From contig LRSR01014307.1 in NCBI GenBank assembly GCA_001579985.1, positions 1 to 25,516 on the forward strand: a DNA stretch of 25,516 nt, written 5' to 3'. This stretch comes from Hypsibius dujardini. Taxonomy: Eukaryota; Tardigrada; Eutardigrada; Parachela; Hypsibiidae. Shown in pieces: positions 1 to 10,600 of this stretch. Numbering within the stretch: the first letter of the stretch is position 1; every line of letters starts with the position of its first letter. Both the position numbers and the translations under genes were made by a program. The notes beneath the pieces were generated by a model, which saw only the letters and a program-made list of their open reading frames with translations, did not search any database and had not been told where the DNA came from.

Positions 1-1368
1 AAGTGCTGGCAGTGAAGGGCCGTCCGAAAAAGTCCGAGCCACCAAAGCAAGCGCACTTCGTCGGTCTAGACTCATCCCACAAGAATTTCAGCCTGTGAGA
101 TGAGGCATCATAGCGCTTAAGGAACGGCATTTGGAGATCGGTGCGAGCGGATTCGTCCACTTGACCGCAGCTGTCAAGTTGAATGGCGCCAAGCTTGAAA
201 CTGGTCGCTTCAATCCAGATGTCCTGATCGGCCAGCGGTGTGACGTGAGACCACACGAACTGCTTCAATGTGACGTTAGGAATGACTAGAGAAAGACCGC
301 CGCTGTTTAACGGGGAACGAAGATTGCAGGTCGACATCCAGATCGGATGAACCTATGGGTAAAAAACGGTATTAACTGATCGGTCCCTCTGCCTGTGTCT
401 GTCGGCCTGATTAAATGTTTGTCCGGTTACCTACATGTCAGCATGTCCCCCTGCCTTTCTGTCTGACTGTTTATTTGCCTGTCTGACTGTCTGCCAGCTA
501 GATTCTTGCCTTTCTGTATCCCTGTTTGACTGTTTGTCTGTCTGTCTGCCTATTAAACCTGAAGATAGGCACAGGAATCGATGTCCACGACATAGATGTG
601 CAGCGAGTCGACCGACAGCCGCGTCATATGGTACTTGATGTCCTCCACTTTTGGACATAATCCCCTGTCTGGAGATGAATTCAAACACAATGCCTGAGCC
701 ACGCCATGATAACACATCTCCATCACTTCTGGTCTGATGAAATCGTCCTCTGTATCGTCCGCCATGGCAATAAGTCCTTCCACTCCTGCGACCACCGAAT
801 ATATCTAGAATAAAAAACAGAAATGGAATTTATGGCATAAAAGGAGTCAGTCACCGAATGACTGACGAAACTGATTAAACTTACCTGGGGAAGAGAAGCA
901 CGGCAGACGACATCACCGACTTGAAAGTCCATCAGCCATCCATATTCCAAGGTCTCACCAGCGGGCGGCATGTCGACATCCGAAAACATGGCGTGACCCC
1001 GCAACTGGAAGTAGGACACCAAAATCTGCCCGTTCTGCAGCGGATCGCGATACTCCGTGGAGGGGGAGTCGGGAATCTCCACCACAATGGGATTGATGAC
1101 CAGCTGTAGAGTCGTCTCCTCCCACTGCTTCATCACCTCTAGCAGGATACTTTTGGCGAAGCCCCTGGCACAAGGCGGATCACCCACGTCGCGAGGTGTA
1201 AGGAGAAAACATGTGGTGTCCATAAACTGCCCAAGAACGCTCACTTCCAATGGTCGCTCCTTCTTTAAACCTGAAAAAGCAAATTTATGTTAAAATGACT
1301 GTCCCCAATGTCTGTCAAACTCTCTATCTTTCTTGTTGTCCTGTTGATAAGTCTGTCTGCCGTTTATA

Positions 1369-1411
<43 letters not shown>

Positions 1412-4400
1412 GCCAAAACAAAAATAATAGATACCGGCTGATTGAGGGCGCTGGAACATGGACAACGATTTCTTTAACAGATCCTCCAACTTCTTGGATA
1501 CATTCGCCTCCATGCTCATCGGCTCCTGTGACTCCCCGAAATAGTTCTCCTTGAGCGCGTAGAACACTTTGGCCAGCGATCCAGAAATCAGCAGCGAAGA
1601 AGACGCCAACGTCATCTCTAACTCCATCACATCCGGTTCCAGAAGGTCCGCGTCGCCACCGCGTAAGTCCACCTCATCCACCAGCGTGTAGTCGTTGTGA
1701 TAGCAATAGTTCAACATCAAGCGGAAGTTGTCCGCCGTCCAAGTGTGAACCCATAGTGACGACGGCGTCATCATCTCGCGGAATGCTCTGGCCGATTCCG
1801 CATAACCTGTTGCGGGCTTTCTGTTGAAGTCCTCGAGATTCGTGTGGAGATAGAGCGCTTTAATGGAATTGTGCTGTGCGTGAGAATCGGGAAAGTACAT
1901 CTTCACGTCGACCAGAGGTGCGGCCAAGTTGAAGGGGATCACGTTGGAATGCGGCAGGAAATCCTGTAATGAAGAAGGGTGACTGAGCATAGAACGAACG
2001 ATTATTTCACAAACATGGATTTCGGAATTATTCATGAAACCAACAATAAATTTTCAGACACTTAAAACAAATTATATCGAGACAAAATATATTCAAGAAA
2101 GAAAAAGAAGACACGCACCTGAAAATCTAACACAAATCCTATCTTCAAGTGCGCCCCGCTGAACACAGTGTACGTGTTCTCCAATCCGTTCTTCGAGCAA
2201 TCAATCCAATTATACTGATTGGCATAGGTAATCAGCTCAAATCCATTTAAAACAAAGTCCAAATTCACATGAAACGGTACAAAATGCAGCAAATCCGGCC
2301 TTTCCGCTTCCCGCGTCCAGTCGTGCACCACTCCGGCGATCATGCTTTTGTGCTCGTACAGGAAGAACGCTGAGACATTGGTCCAGCCAAAATCAAGATT
2401 CCAATACTGGGGCCCGTGATGTACCCGCGAGTAATGCAGCGTCATGCGGAGGTTCATCTCATCGGCCTCGATGAGGTTCTTCGCTGCCAGGGAAGTCACC
2501 CCGCGGAGGTGGGTGGCCTTGACAGACATGTTGGTGGTGAATCCGTTCTCCCGCAGCACATACGGGAAGAACAATCCGAACTCCGTTCCAGCATCGGCAC
2601 TGAGGATAAACTTCTGCACTCGATTTTCCACGTCAAGGAGGTAGAGGGTGAGGTAGACGCTGGATTTGGCCGCAATTTTCAGGTCAAAGCCGTCATAGGA
2701 CCGCTGCGTAGTAGTATTGGTTGGTGAGAGCTCTGACCGGCTAGGCGGAAAGACCGCCTTGTGGACCTCAGCTCTAGGAGGCAAGTGTATTAGTCTCAGT
2801 AGACATGTGAAGGAAAAGAGGTAGGTTAGCAGTCACAGACAGATACTCAGGGCCATATGCATAACAGACAGACAGACAAACAGACAAACAAAGACGCAAA
2901 AAAGAGGCAGGCAGAGGGCAATAAGGCAGACAGATAAACAGACAAAAAAAGCAGACAGACGGTCAACCAAGCAGGTAGATAATATACAGGCAGCGAGTGA
3001 ATTCATCAGACGAAGTGTGTACCTCCTAGCGTCTATCCATCCGCCGTAGATGATGTCTGTCCTTCCCATTAGGGTCATCTCTGCGGACCACTTCATCAAC
3101 TGCTCATCGACAGTCGGCCTGTCGTCCACCAGCAGGGCAATCACGTCAGTGGGACTGTCGACCAGGTAGCGGTTCAGCTGGACTACCTCCGTCGAGAAGA
3201 ACTTCAGCCGGCCCTTCCGGTTGGAATTATCGTACGGACATCTAGAGCACAATAAAGTTTACATAAAAGTAAGTACAGTTTTGGATTTGTCAATTCAAGA
3301 AAACCCCTACACTGGAGCTACGCCAGGACAGTCGGGATTGACTTGAAAGGCCGCTTCCACGTTCTTCAAACTTCCGCTGATGACGGTGGCAAATGGGTCC
3401 AGCTCGCACGTGGCCGGCTCGTAGGTGGTCATCAGACTGGCGGAGCTCCCGCCGACCACCAGACAGTATGGCGCTCGGTAGTTGCCCAACACAACGCGAA
3501 ACTGTGGGAAGAAAAAGTCCCCTCTTCTTACACATTACAAAAAAGGTGCAGAAAACAAAAATGAAAACGAAAAGAAGGCCAACGAACCACGCTCAGCTTC
3601 AGGTCGACGACGGAAAATAAACTTCGAAGGCTGAAGGCTCCGCTGACCTGCTCAGCATTCGACTTTCGCGGGAGTTCATATATCCTGAAAAGTAAAGCTG
3701 TAGTAAATCGCGACATTAATGCCTCTGAAATATTTTCGCGTAAATACCAGTATTATTATTTGCTTTTAACCAGAATCAAAATAAGTAACTGGAATACTAC
3801 TAATTATTATTATTATTGTTATTATTATTATTTTTATTATTATTATACATGAAATATTATTAACTGGAATATCTGGAATATTAGTCAACCAATTAATTAC
3901 ACGTAATCACTTGATTAATTCTAAAGAAATCGTTCGCACTAACTGGAACCAACAAAGTCAATTTTAAATGGTACGATATTTAACTTTAACCAAGTATAAC
4001 TAAAATTATTTGATTTGTATTTCAAATTCTATGAGAATAGAATCTCATTTCGATAAAATTTAAGTGGCTGAAAAAAAGGCTTTATAAAAACAAATATTGT
4101 TAATTTATTTTAATAAATAAATAAGTTTAGCCTTTCAATCTGTTTGATTTTGCTTTATGGAAGAATGCGCTTATAAAGAATGATGATAAGCACTTTTCTA
4201 CCGTACTTTCGCGAGTGCTTCGTCTCCGCCTCCTTCGGCATGGGCTCGCGGTAGCTTCTCTCATACATTGCACCCTCAAAGGCTGCACTTAATTTTTGCA
4301 GCTGCGTGACCACTTCTGTTCGGTTATATACATAGATCTCCAGCCCGTAAAGATGGACAAATAGACGATGTGGATCCAGCTTGTACTCTACGGTAAAACA

Positions 4401-5081
4401 ACAATCACAAATCACATAAGTAATCAGTCAATCAAGCGATGACATACCTGACAACTGCTGTCTGCGATAGGAGAGCCAGTAGCTGAACCAGATATACCCA
4501 TCGTAGATGATGACGGAGTAGTCTTCGTTGATGTATCTGACATTTTTAAAGGCCAACCGGCCGGAAACTACTCCCAGTTTAAGGGAACCTGAAAATGAAA
4601 TAGCCAAAAGAGCGCATCAATCAATCTACCGTACACATTATCTAAAAGTCCTATTCAACTATCAAATCAACAATCAAACAAAACAAACTGCAAATTTTGC
4701 AGCGTTGTGAAACGGGTCAACTCATCAATCAATGTAAAAGTTCACATACAAAAACTCACCGATACGCAATTCTCCTAATCCCTTTCGCTTTAAGTACTGA
4801 TTCAACACAGATCCCACCACAAATCCAATCACACGGGAATGAAAACACGAGCCGTAGATCATCCAAATAAATACCCCGCTCAGGGCAAAAAGAAGCCATG
4901 CAAAGTTAGAGTCCAACGGCATGTCATCAAATGGACGGTACAGATCCGCCATTGTCGTCGACTCATTAGCGGTCGGCTCCATGGTGGTGGCAGAAAACAC
5001 ATTGCCGGCCACGGCGGAGAAATTATCCATGCCATAGGGGAGTTGGGCGGTCATTATGGCGGCGGATGTTGCGTTCGCCAT
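1..5081 (-). CDS. BLTP1: Bridge-like lipid transfer protein BLTP1 (KIAA1109/Tweek), N-terminal part
   Basis: This is a giant tube-shaped lipid transfer protein of the VPS13/RBG class, anchored at the ER and bridging membrane contact sites. Eleven exons, 5' to 3' on the minus strand: 4760-5081, 4448-4588, 4207-4387, 3588-3684, 3311-3501, 3023-3241, 2119-2773, 1435-1963, 885-1270, 559-804, and 1-352 (cut by the window edge). All phases close, giving about 1,106 residues; the animal protein is about 5,000. An N-terminal membrane segment (FAWLLFALSGVFIWMIYG) is followed by family landmarks: INEDYSVIIYDG, LEIYVYNRTEV, NQYNWIDCSKN, ALKENYFGE, LEYGWLMDFQVGD, VEDIKYHMTRLSVD and KCACFGGSDFFG. Each matches the human protein in order. 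The start is the ATG at 5079-5081 in context GGCAATGG; a GTG six bases upstream is not needed. A CAG acceptor just upstream, at 5108-5110, suggests a noncoding leader exon. Confidence 0.93.
353..558. repeat. Degenerate TCTG/TGTC microsatellite in a BLTP1 intron
   Basis: This intron of BLTP1 between exons 559-804 and 1-352 is largely imperfect TCTG/TGCC/TGTT tetranucleotides from about 390 to 552. The repeat reads CAGA in the sense of the gene. The ORFs it creates, rich in Cys, Leu and Ser on the plus strand, are artefacts of the repeat. Confidence 0.8.
1368..1410. repeat. TCTG microsatellite in a BLTP1 intron
   Basis: About ten near-perfect TCTG units lie in the intron 1271-1434, close to the 5' splice site of exon 1435-1963. 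The same tetranucleotide occurs in other introns of this gene and at 12.3-12.6 kb. Confidence 0.85.
2860..2985. repeat. Degenerate CAGA microsatellite in a BLTP1 intron
   Basis: Imperfect CAGA/CAAA units lie in the intron 2774-3022. The repeat is in the opposite orientation to those at 390-552 and 1368-1410, so in the sense of the gene it reads TCTG. Confidence 0.8.
3803..3847. repeat. ATT trinucleotide microsatellite in BLTP1 intron 3
   Basis: An ATT/TTA run with a few interruptions lies inside the 522-bp AT-rich intron 3685-4206. The rest of that intron holds no visible exon or RNA gene. BLTP1 residues run on without a gap across its two flanking exons. Confidence 0.8.
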
Positions 5082-5303
5082 TGCCACCTAATGATTTGAA
5101 AAATTGCCTGGAAAACAAATAATAACAAAATGAAGAGCTAAGTAAGCAATCAATCCAATTATCGGGACATATTAGATGCAGGAACACAAGCTTGAGTAAA
5201 AAACAGCAAGCTTAAGTAACGGAACAAGTTACTAGAAATGAAGTGCGGCATTTTAACTGTCACAACGAGTTTCTCCATTGATCGATTTGATGGGTTAACT
5301 TAA
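5082..5303. promoter_or_regulatory. Short intergenic region between BLTP1 and the divergent F-box-like locus
   Basis: About 220 bp separates the BLTP1 start codon (minus strand) from the open frame of the plus-strand F-box-like locus, so it could serve as a bidirectional promoter. On the BLTP1 side there is a good pyrimidine tract and CAG acceptor at 5108-5110, so part of this stretch is probably a 5'UTR intron. No TATA box was identified. The assignment is inferred from gene layout. Confidence 0.35.
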
Positions 5304-6115
5304 CTGGCGGATGTGCCGTTGATTGATTGGTTGATCTTCACGCGTCGTGGATTGTCACGCGAAAAAGAGTTTCGCGTGACAATCCACCAATCAAATCACG
5401 ACAGTGGTAGTATTTACTGTGTGTGCCGTTCGTCCCCTCAAATTCGATTTCCCTACAACATTTATCCTCTTTTGATCACCATCCCATCTCAAAGAAAAAA
5501 TGTATTGAAGTTGTTGTCTCAAAAACGATCGTTGAGACAAAACTTGACCAGGGGCTTCTTCGACTCCCTGAATGACCTGCCGCTGGACCTCATGGAGTTT
5601 ATCTTGTACAGTGCAGGGGCCATCAAGCAAAATCAGTTGAGGCTATAAGTTGTCTCATATATAACATTCGTTCTTATTTGAATCGTTGATAGTGTGTTCT
5701 GTCTCAATAGACAGTTTGTATGACGTCAATCCGCTTGATTGATCGCTTATGATGCTCGTGCTTATTTTCTTGATTGTTCCACCCTTCTTCGCTTGATTGA
5801 CCCGGTAAATCACTAGTTTCATGACTTTTAATGCATCTCTTACTAGTACTGATCTGTTTGCCTTTCAGCGTCTGCCTTCGATGGGAAACGTGTCATCATG
5901 TCACCACTGTTGCACCATCAACTTGGCATCAACTGAGACAAGGTGCATCAACAACCGTTTACGTGCCCACACCAGCCCGTATTGGACGCGGAACCGACGT
6001 ACCCACCCACTGGAAAGGTTTGAGACCTACGCCTGGCTCCACCCGCCCATCACCCCAGCGACCAACGCAATCGTCTTTAACCACAACCCGCGACCTTATC
6101 AGTGTCACTGTTTAA
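5304..6115 (+). CDS. Probable F-box protein, two exons, possibly a pseudogene
   Basis: F-box proteins recruit substrates to SCF ubiquitin ligases through Skp1. Exon 1 (open frame 5304-5644) ends with LNDLPLDLMEFILYSAG then AIKQNQLR. Exon 2 (5869-6115) begins VCLRWETCHH and ends at TAA 6113-6115. Joined in phase (ct + c = Leu), these give an LP-to-VCxRW spacing of 23 residues, the classic F-box spacing. The acceptor TTTGCCTTTCAG is excellent. The donor reads ATAAGT at 5645-5650 instead of GTAAGT. No in-frame ATG precedes the F-box: the open frame starts after a TAA at 5301-5303, with only a GTG at 5313. The part after the F-box is Thr/Pro-rich, about 75 residues, with no recognisable substrate-binding repeat. 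An AATAAA lies at 6130-6135. It could be a decayed copy, or a gene with an upstream start exon and an unusual intron. Confidence 0.4.
5347..5387. repeat. Perfect 18-bp hairpin
   Basis: GTGGATTGTCACGCGAAA at 5347-5364 is exactly complementary to 5370-5387, with the five-base loop AAGAG. It lies at the start of the plus-strand open frame of the F-box-like locus, about 270 bp upstream of the BLTP1 start codon. A smaller 9-bp stem (TTGTCTCAA/TTGAGACAA) follows at 5513-5539. Confidence 0.9.
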
Positions 6116-6129
6116 AAAACCTGTTTTTA

Positions 6130-6135
6130 AATAAA
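6130..6135 (+). terminator. AATAAA polyadenylation signal candidate
   Basis: AATAAA lies 15 bp after the TAA that closes the second exon of the F-box-like locus. The sequence is AT-rich here, so the motif alone is weak, but its placement suits a 3' end. Confidence 0.3.
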
Positions 6136-6370
6136 TTTAAATTTACCTTCAAAACTGTTTTACTAAACAGTCAAATTAAGCTTATTTTATATAAAATAAA
6201 AACCACATTTTCAGCATTTGAATGAAGACTAGACCCCTGCAAACCGCACCGCAGCCCGCCGCGCGGGCTGCGGTGCGGGCCGCGGTTTCCATCTTCGCGG
6301 TTGCGGTTCAACTTTTCAAATCCGCCGCAAACCGCACTTGCCGCTTTTTTGATACCATAAATAGTTATTA

Positions 6371-7075
6371 GAGAGGTTGAAGCAACGTGCGTAAGAGTAG
6401 CGTAAGATTAAGCGTAAGGAAATCAACCAATTGAAATCGTGCGCGGGCGTGGCCAAACTTACCTCTTACGCCGCATGCGTTACCCTCGTCGTAAGGAGTA
6501 GTGGGCCTTACGCCGTGACGTAAGTACGGTGTAAGAACAATTCAGTATACTTAACCCTGGTCAATTTACTGGAATTTGACTCAGAGTTCTAAGCAACAGT
6601 AGCAACTAGCCACCTGAGTTGTAAAAAACTATGAACTCAACTGAAATAAAAAATTTAGAGGCCGATTTTTGTCGCACATGCCACCGTTCGAGTAACCAAA
6701 CTTTTCCTCTGTTAAAAGACCATTCGCGTACGTCAATAGAAGTAGGGATAGCATCAAATGGCGAAAAGCTAGAGTTTGATTTGATTTGATTTTGAAAGTC
6801 ATTTTATCATTTGATTTCTTATCACTCCTCTTTCCCGTGCAACATGATGTCATTTGATTTGAATTTGACATTTGACATTTAATGCCATCCCCAAGCAGAA
6901 GGGATTTGTATTTCATGATAGGAAACAGAGACACGAGACAAAGAAATCGAATGATGGAACTGCAGAAATATTCGGTTTTACGAGCTGGTATTTTCCAAAA
7001 AATGGCGCAGAATTCAAGAAGCATTGCTTAAGGTTACCTTACGCTACTCTTACGCCGAAAATGCTTTAACCTCTC
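6371..7075. mobile_element. Nested 705-bp TIR element with TA target site
   Basis: The left end GAGAGGTTGAAGCA followed by GCGTAAGAGTAGCGTAAG (from 6371) is matched by the inverted right end GAGAGGTTAAAGCA followed by GCGTAAGAGTAGCGTAAG (ending 7075). TA lies directly outside both ends (6369-6370 and 7076-7077). The inner left part repeats CGTAAG/CTTACG motifs at 6470-6540. There is no open frame of transposase size, so this is MITE-like. It sits wholly inside the outer GC-rich-ended element, which implies a later insertion. Confidence 0.65.
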
Positions 7076-7132
7076 TATTGTAATCAATCAATTGTCCATT
7101 ATCCCACAGAGGCAGGCGCAATCTGATTTGTT

Positions 7133-7184
7133 TTACGTAAATATGTACGTATTTACGTATTGCTTACGTATTTGTATACGTATA
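7133..7184. repeat. Cluster of TACGTA palindromes
   Basis: Several TACGTA or near-TACGTA palindromes occur in about 50 bp, separated by AT-rich spacers. The cluster lies between the inner and outer transposon right ends and may be part of the outer element. Confidence 0.6.
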
Positions 7185-7354
7185 TTTTATTAGGTTCTAA
7201 AACTGGCGGTGCGGTTTGCGGTTTGAGGGTGCCAGCCCGCGGGCTGCGGCGGTGCGGTTTTAAGGGTTGCCTGCGGTGCGGTGCGGGCCGCGGTTTAGAA
7301 AACAGGTCGCGGTGCGGGCTGCGGTTCAATTTTTTCTAACTGCGAAGGGCTCTA

Positions 7355-7678
7355 CTTCGCGCACATGTAGCGCCGCCCCGGACGATTTTCCTCCCACTCC
7401 GTGTGTTATTGCCCGGGCAGTATATACTGAAAATGCAGTGTTTGTTGCGCGAAGCTAACGCGGCAGTACAGTAAAATATAATTTATAAAAAAACCATACT
7501 AATATTTATACTAAATTTAGAGGGATTAGAATAAATGCTCTTATGCGTCAATTTCTATTTTTGATATTTGAAATAAAAAATTTCAACGACCATCTCGTCG
7601 CAGTAGTAAAACTCTATAGTAGGCAACGCTTATATTTAAAGAAGAAAAACGGAACGCGTCAACGGAAGAAAAGGGACT
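7355..7678. other. 3' flank of the ethanolamine kinase gene, no gene seen
   Basis: This AT-rich stretch lies between the right end of the transposon and the kinase stop codon. No coding frame of interest is visible and I found no clear polyadenylation signal for the minus-strand gene. Confidence 0.5.
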
Positions 7679-10600
7679 TCATTCTGGTTTAAGATCTAGC
7701 CGTTGTAACTGTTCCTTCTTGCGCTGGTACCAGCTCCAATTCTGTAGCACATACCTGGCGAGAGACAATACCGTTTGTTTAAAAGCAAAAGGTCTTATTG
7801 GTGTGTTGTACTTGTAGTAAGTTGATCTGCCGGAAATGACCGGAGTAATGTGTAATTTTAACTTACCATATTGCGTCGTGGCCTCCAAGTGACTCCACAT
7901 TGTTGGAATAGCTTGCATCTCGTGACGCAATGGCAATTGTCCCGGCCAGGCAGGCAAAATGTCTCAGCTAGGGGAACAAAACCGCAGATGTCAGACGCTG
8001 ATGTGTGTAACCGTTTTTTTTAGCCACCCGTTTTTTTGCACAAATCTCTCAAATAAACGTTTTTTTTTCAAGCTACCGGGCTCTCAGAAAAAAAGTTTCA
8101 TAAGGCGACCCAGAAATCAAAGACGGATAGGCGGGTAGACAAACGAATAGGTAGTTGGACTCCAGACGGAAGGACGGATTTCGGATGGACGGATTGACTG
8201 GAAGGATCGATGGATCGTTAAAATACTAACGAATTCGGATGAACGGATAGATCAATTGCAGACGGAACGACTAACGGTCAGCAGACGGACTGAGGGACGC
8301 CAACGAATAGGCGAACGGACATACTAACTGCGGACGAACGGACTGCAAGCCGAACAAACGTGAGTACGAACTGTATGGGGAAGGACAAACGGAGAGGAAG
8401 GATGCCGAGATTGAAAAATAACCGTCTTAGTTATGTCGCTTGCCATATTCAATTTACCGGCCGCTTTAATAAACGGTTCTTTTGAGCGCCTGGTAGCTTG
8501 AAAAACTCGTTCAAAAAAACAGGTAGCTTAAAACGGTTACAGGTGTGTGACACACCATTTACCGTCGCGGACCTGGTCCAATCCATATGGTTAAAAATTG
8601 CGCGACGAACCTGCGAGTATTTAGTGGCTCTAACGTACATATTCCAGACCTCGTCATCGTTCACGGCCCTTTCCCCCTTTTGTGTGAAGGAATACCAAGA
8701 CTTGAGGTACTCCGTGATAAAGTTGAGCTGAAACGGCAGGTCCGGGTAGCGATCCTCGCCTATATCCATTCCTGTAGCACAGAAATGCACAGTTACAGAG
8801 CAGTAAAAGTGTTCGTTTTTTATCGCAACTAGCAGCTGAGCGTTCGCCTCTTAATAAATAAACAAAATCAATATATATAAATAAGAAGAAATAAAGTAAA
8901 TATTATAAATAAAATCAATATTATTAAAATTGTATTAAGATGCAACGGTAAAAGTGTATAGCAACTGAGAGTTCGTCCTTTTCTGTATAAATAAAATCAA
9001 TATTATTATTATAATGAACTGCAACAGTAAAAGTATTCGTTTTTTTATCGAAATTAATAACTAAGCGTTCGCACGTTCTAAATAATTTCAATCGTTGGTT
9101 TGTATAATCGACACAAACAATTAAAACGTTTGCAAGTTTCCAGGCTCAAACATCTAGTCAAGCAATATCAGACTTCGTTTTCATATGGTGTCCTGATGAT
9201 TAATTTCAACTTTCTTTTTGATCGGTCACGTAAAAAGCGAACGGTATGATTTTTGTTGGGAAAAAAGTCTTACAGGACACAGCTACCTGGATTAATTCGT
9301 GCGGGTGTTATTAGACCACAAAGACTCACCGACGAACTCTGACATAAAGTAGCCAATCTCCTGGGCTTGATGTCCGATCCCAGCAAATTCGTAGTCGATG
9401 ATTCGAATATCCGGTTCACTGCTGCTGCTGTCACTCAAAATCATATTAGCTGGAATGAGGTCGTTATGACAGACAACAAGGGGATGATCCGCCGGCATCA
9501 TTGCCTGACACTCGGACCATACCACCTCGAACTCTTCTCGGATGGAGTTCAAGTTAGGAAACGCCTCCTTGACCCGTTGATTTGCGAAGGGGTCCAGGCA
9601 TTTGAAATCCGGAGAGCAAATTAGATTGAACCATCTCCGAATGCAGTCGCCGGTTCGCTCCGCCTCCGAAACGACCAGCGGTCGAGACACTGCGTGAACA
9701 TGTGCCAGAGTTCGAGCTATAACTCTGTAAGAAATTCAATTAAAAACTAAAAGAACTATTTAAATCAAGATAGCAAAAACAGTTGATTTGAAGATAGACT
9801 GTACAAATTGCACTGTAACACAAACAAAAAAGTCAAGATAAAAATGTATTTACCGTAAACATGTAAACTAAATACTTTAAACATTTATGAAGAAAGGAAG
9901 AATACAGTATAAAATATTTATAAATAAATTTAAAATACAGTATGAAAAGTAATAAACAAAAGCAATCGGAAAATATATATACTTCAACGTGTAACTATAT
10001 AAATAATATTTCAATAAGTAAGTAAATACTGCAATAGTTAAAAATAACGAACGAATAAATACAATCAATTTATAAGTGAGTGTAAACTACATATGATGAC
10101 AACTGGAGGCATCTAATTTTGCTTCGGAGACTTAGTTTCACCTAGTTTTATATATCGTGAGACTGGAGTTACCTAGTATTTTTATTTAATTAAGCATTTG
10201 CATTTGACTCTGGACACATGGTTTTACAAATAACACACGTCTTTTTCGATTTACAGACAACACAAACACATTAATATTAAAATAACAAGTTTTCAACTGT
10301 TCGTTCGAAGTGCAACAAAATAACTGGATCGGTTCTCTGAACGGTTAGCAAAGCAACAATGAACGACTTCCGATTACCTCTTGAGGCTTTGTAATGAAAT
10401 AAGAAAACGAGGTGTACGTGCACTGAGTCAAAACTAGTTTATACTAAAAAACTAGGTGTCGATAAAACTAAGTGTCTTGAGTCACGCAATATATAATACT
10501 ATGTGAAATTAGTTGTCTGGAGTGAAATTGGGTGTCTTGAACTGTTACCAATACACACAAAATATATATCAGTGTAATATGGTCACAAAAAAGTAAGGCA

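Larger units (their letters stand above)
6230..7354. mobile_element. Non-autonomous hAT-like DNA transposon (outer element)
   Basis: The ends are inverted: TAGACCCCTGC on the left and, read on the minus strand, TAGAGCCCTTCGC on the right. Just inside each end lie dense GCGGT/GCGGGC subterminal repeats. One 19-bp copy, GCGGTGCGGGCCGCGGTTT, is identical at 6270-6288 and 7278-7296. TAGAG-type tips with repeated short subterminal motifs are typical of hAT elements. I see no transposase, and the flanking 8-mers (6222-6229 and 7355-7362) are not a clean target duplication, so the hAT assignment is inference. Confidence 0.5.

Noticed and set aside
435-640. Cys/Leu-rich plus-strand ORF resembling a small secreted protein
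   Set aside because: It is produced by the TCTG repeat and the antisense of a BLTP1 exon.
5391-5630. Minus-strand 79-codon ORF opposite the F-box exon
   Set aside because: It is the antisense shadow; the plus-strand frame carries the F-box motif with correct spacing.
9877-10068. Hydrophobic 63-codon ORF in the ETNK intron
   Set aside because: Composition is driven by AT-rich sequence (Ile, Phe, Tyr, Leu only) and it lies in an intron of a well-supported gene.
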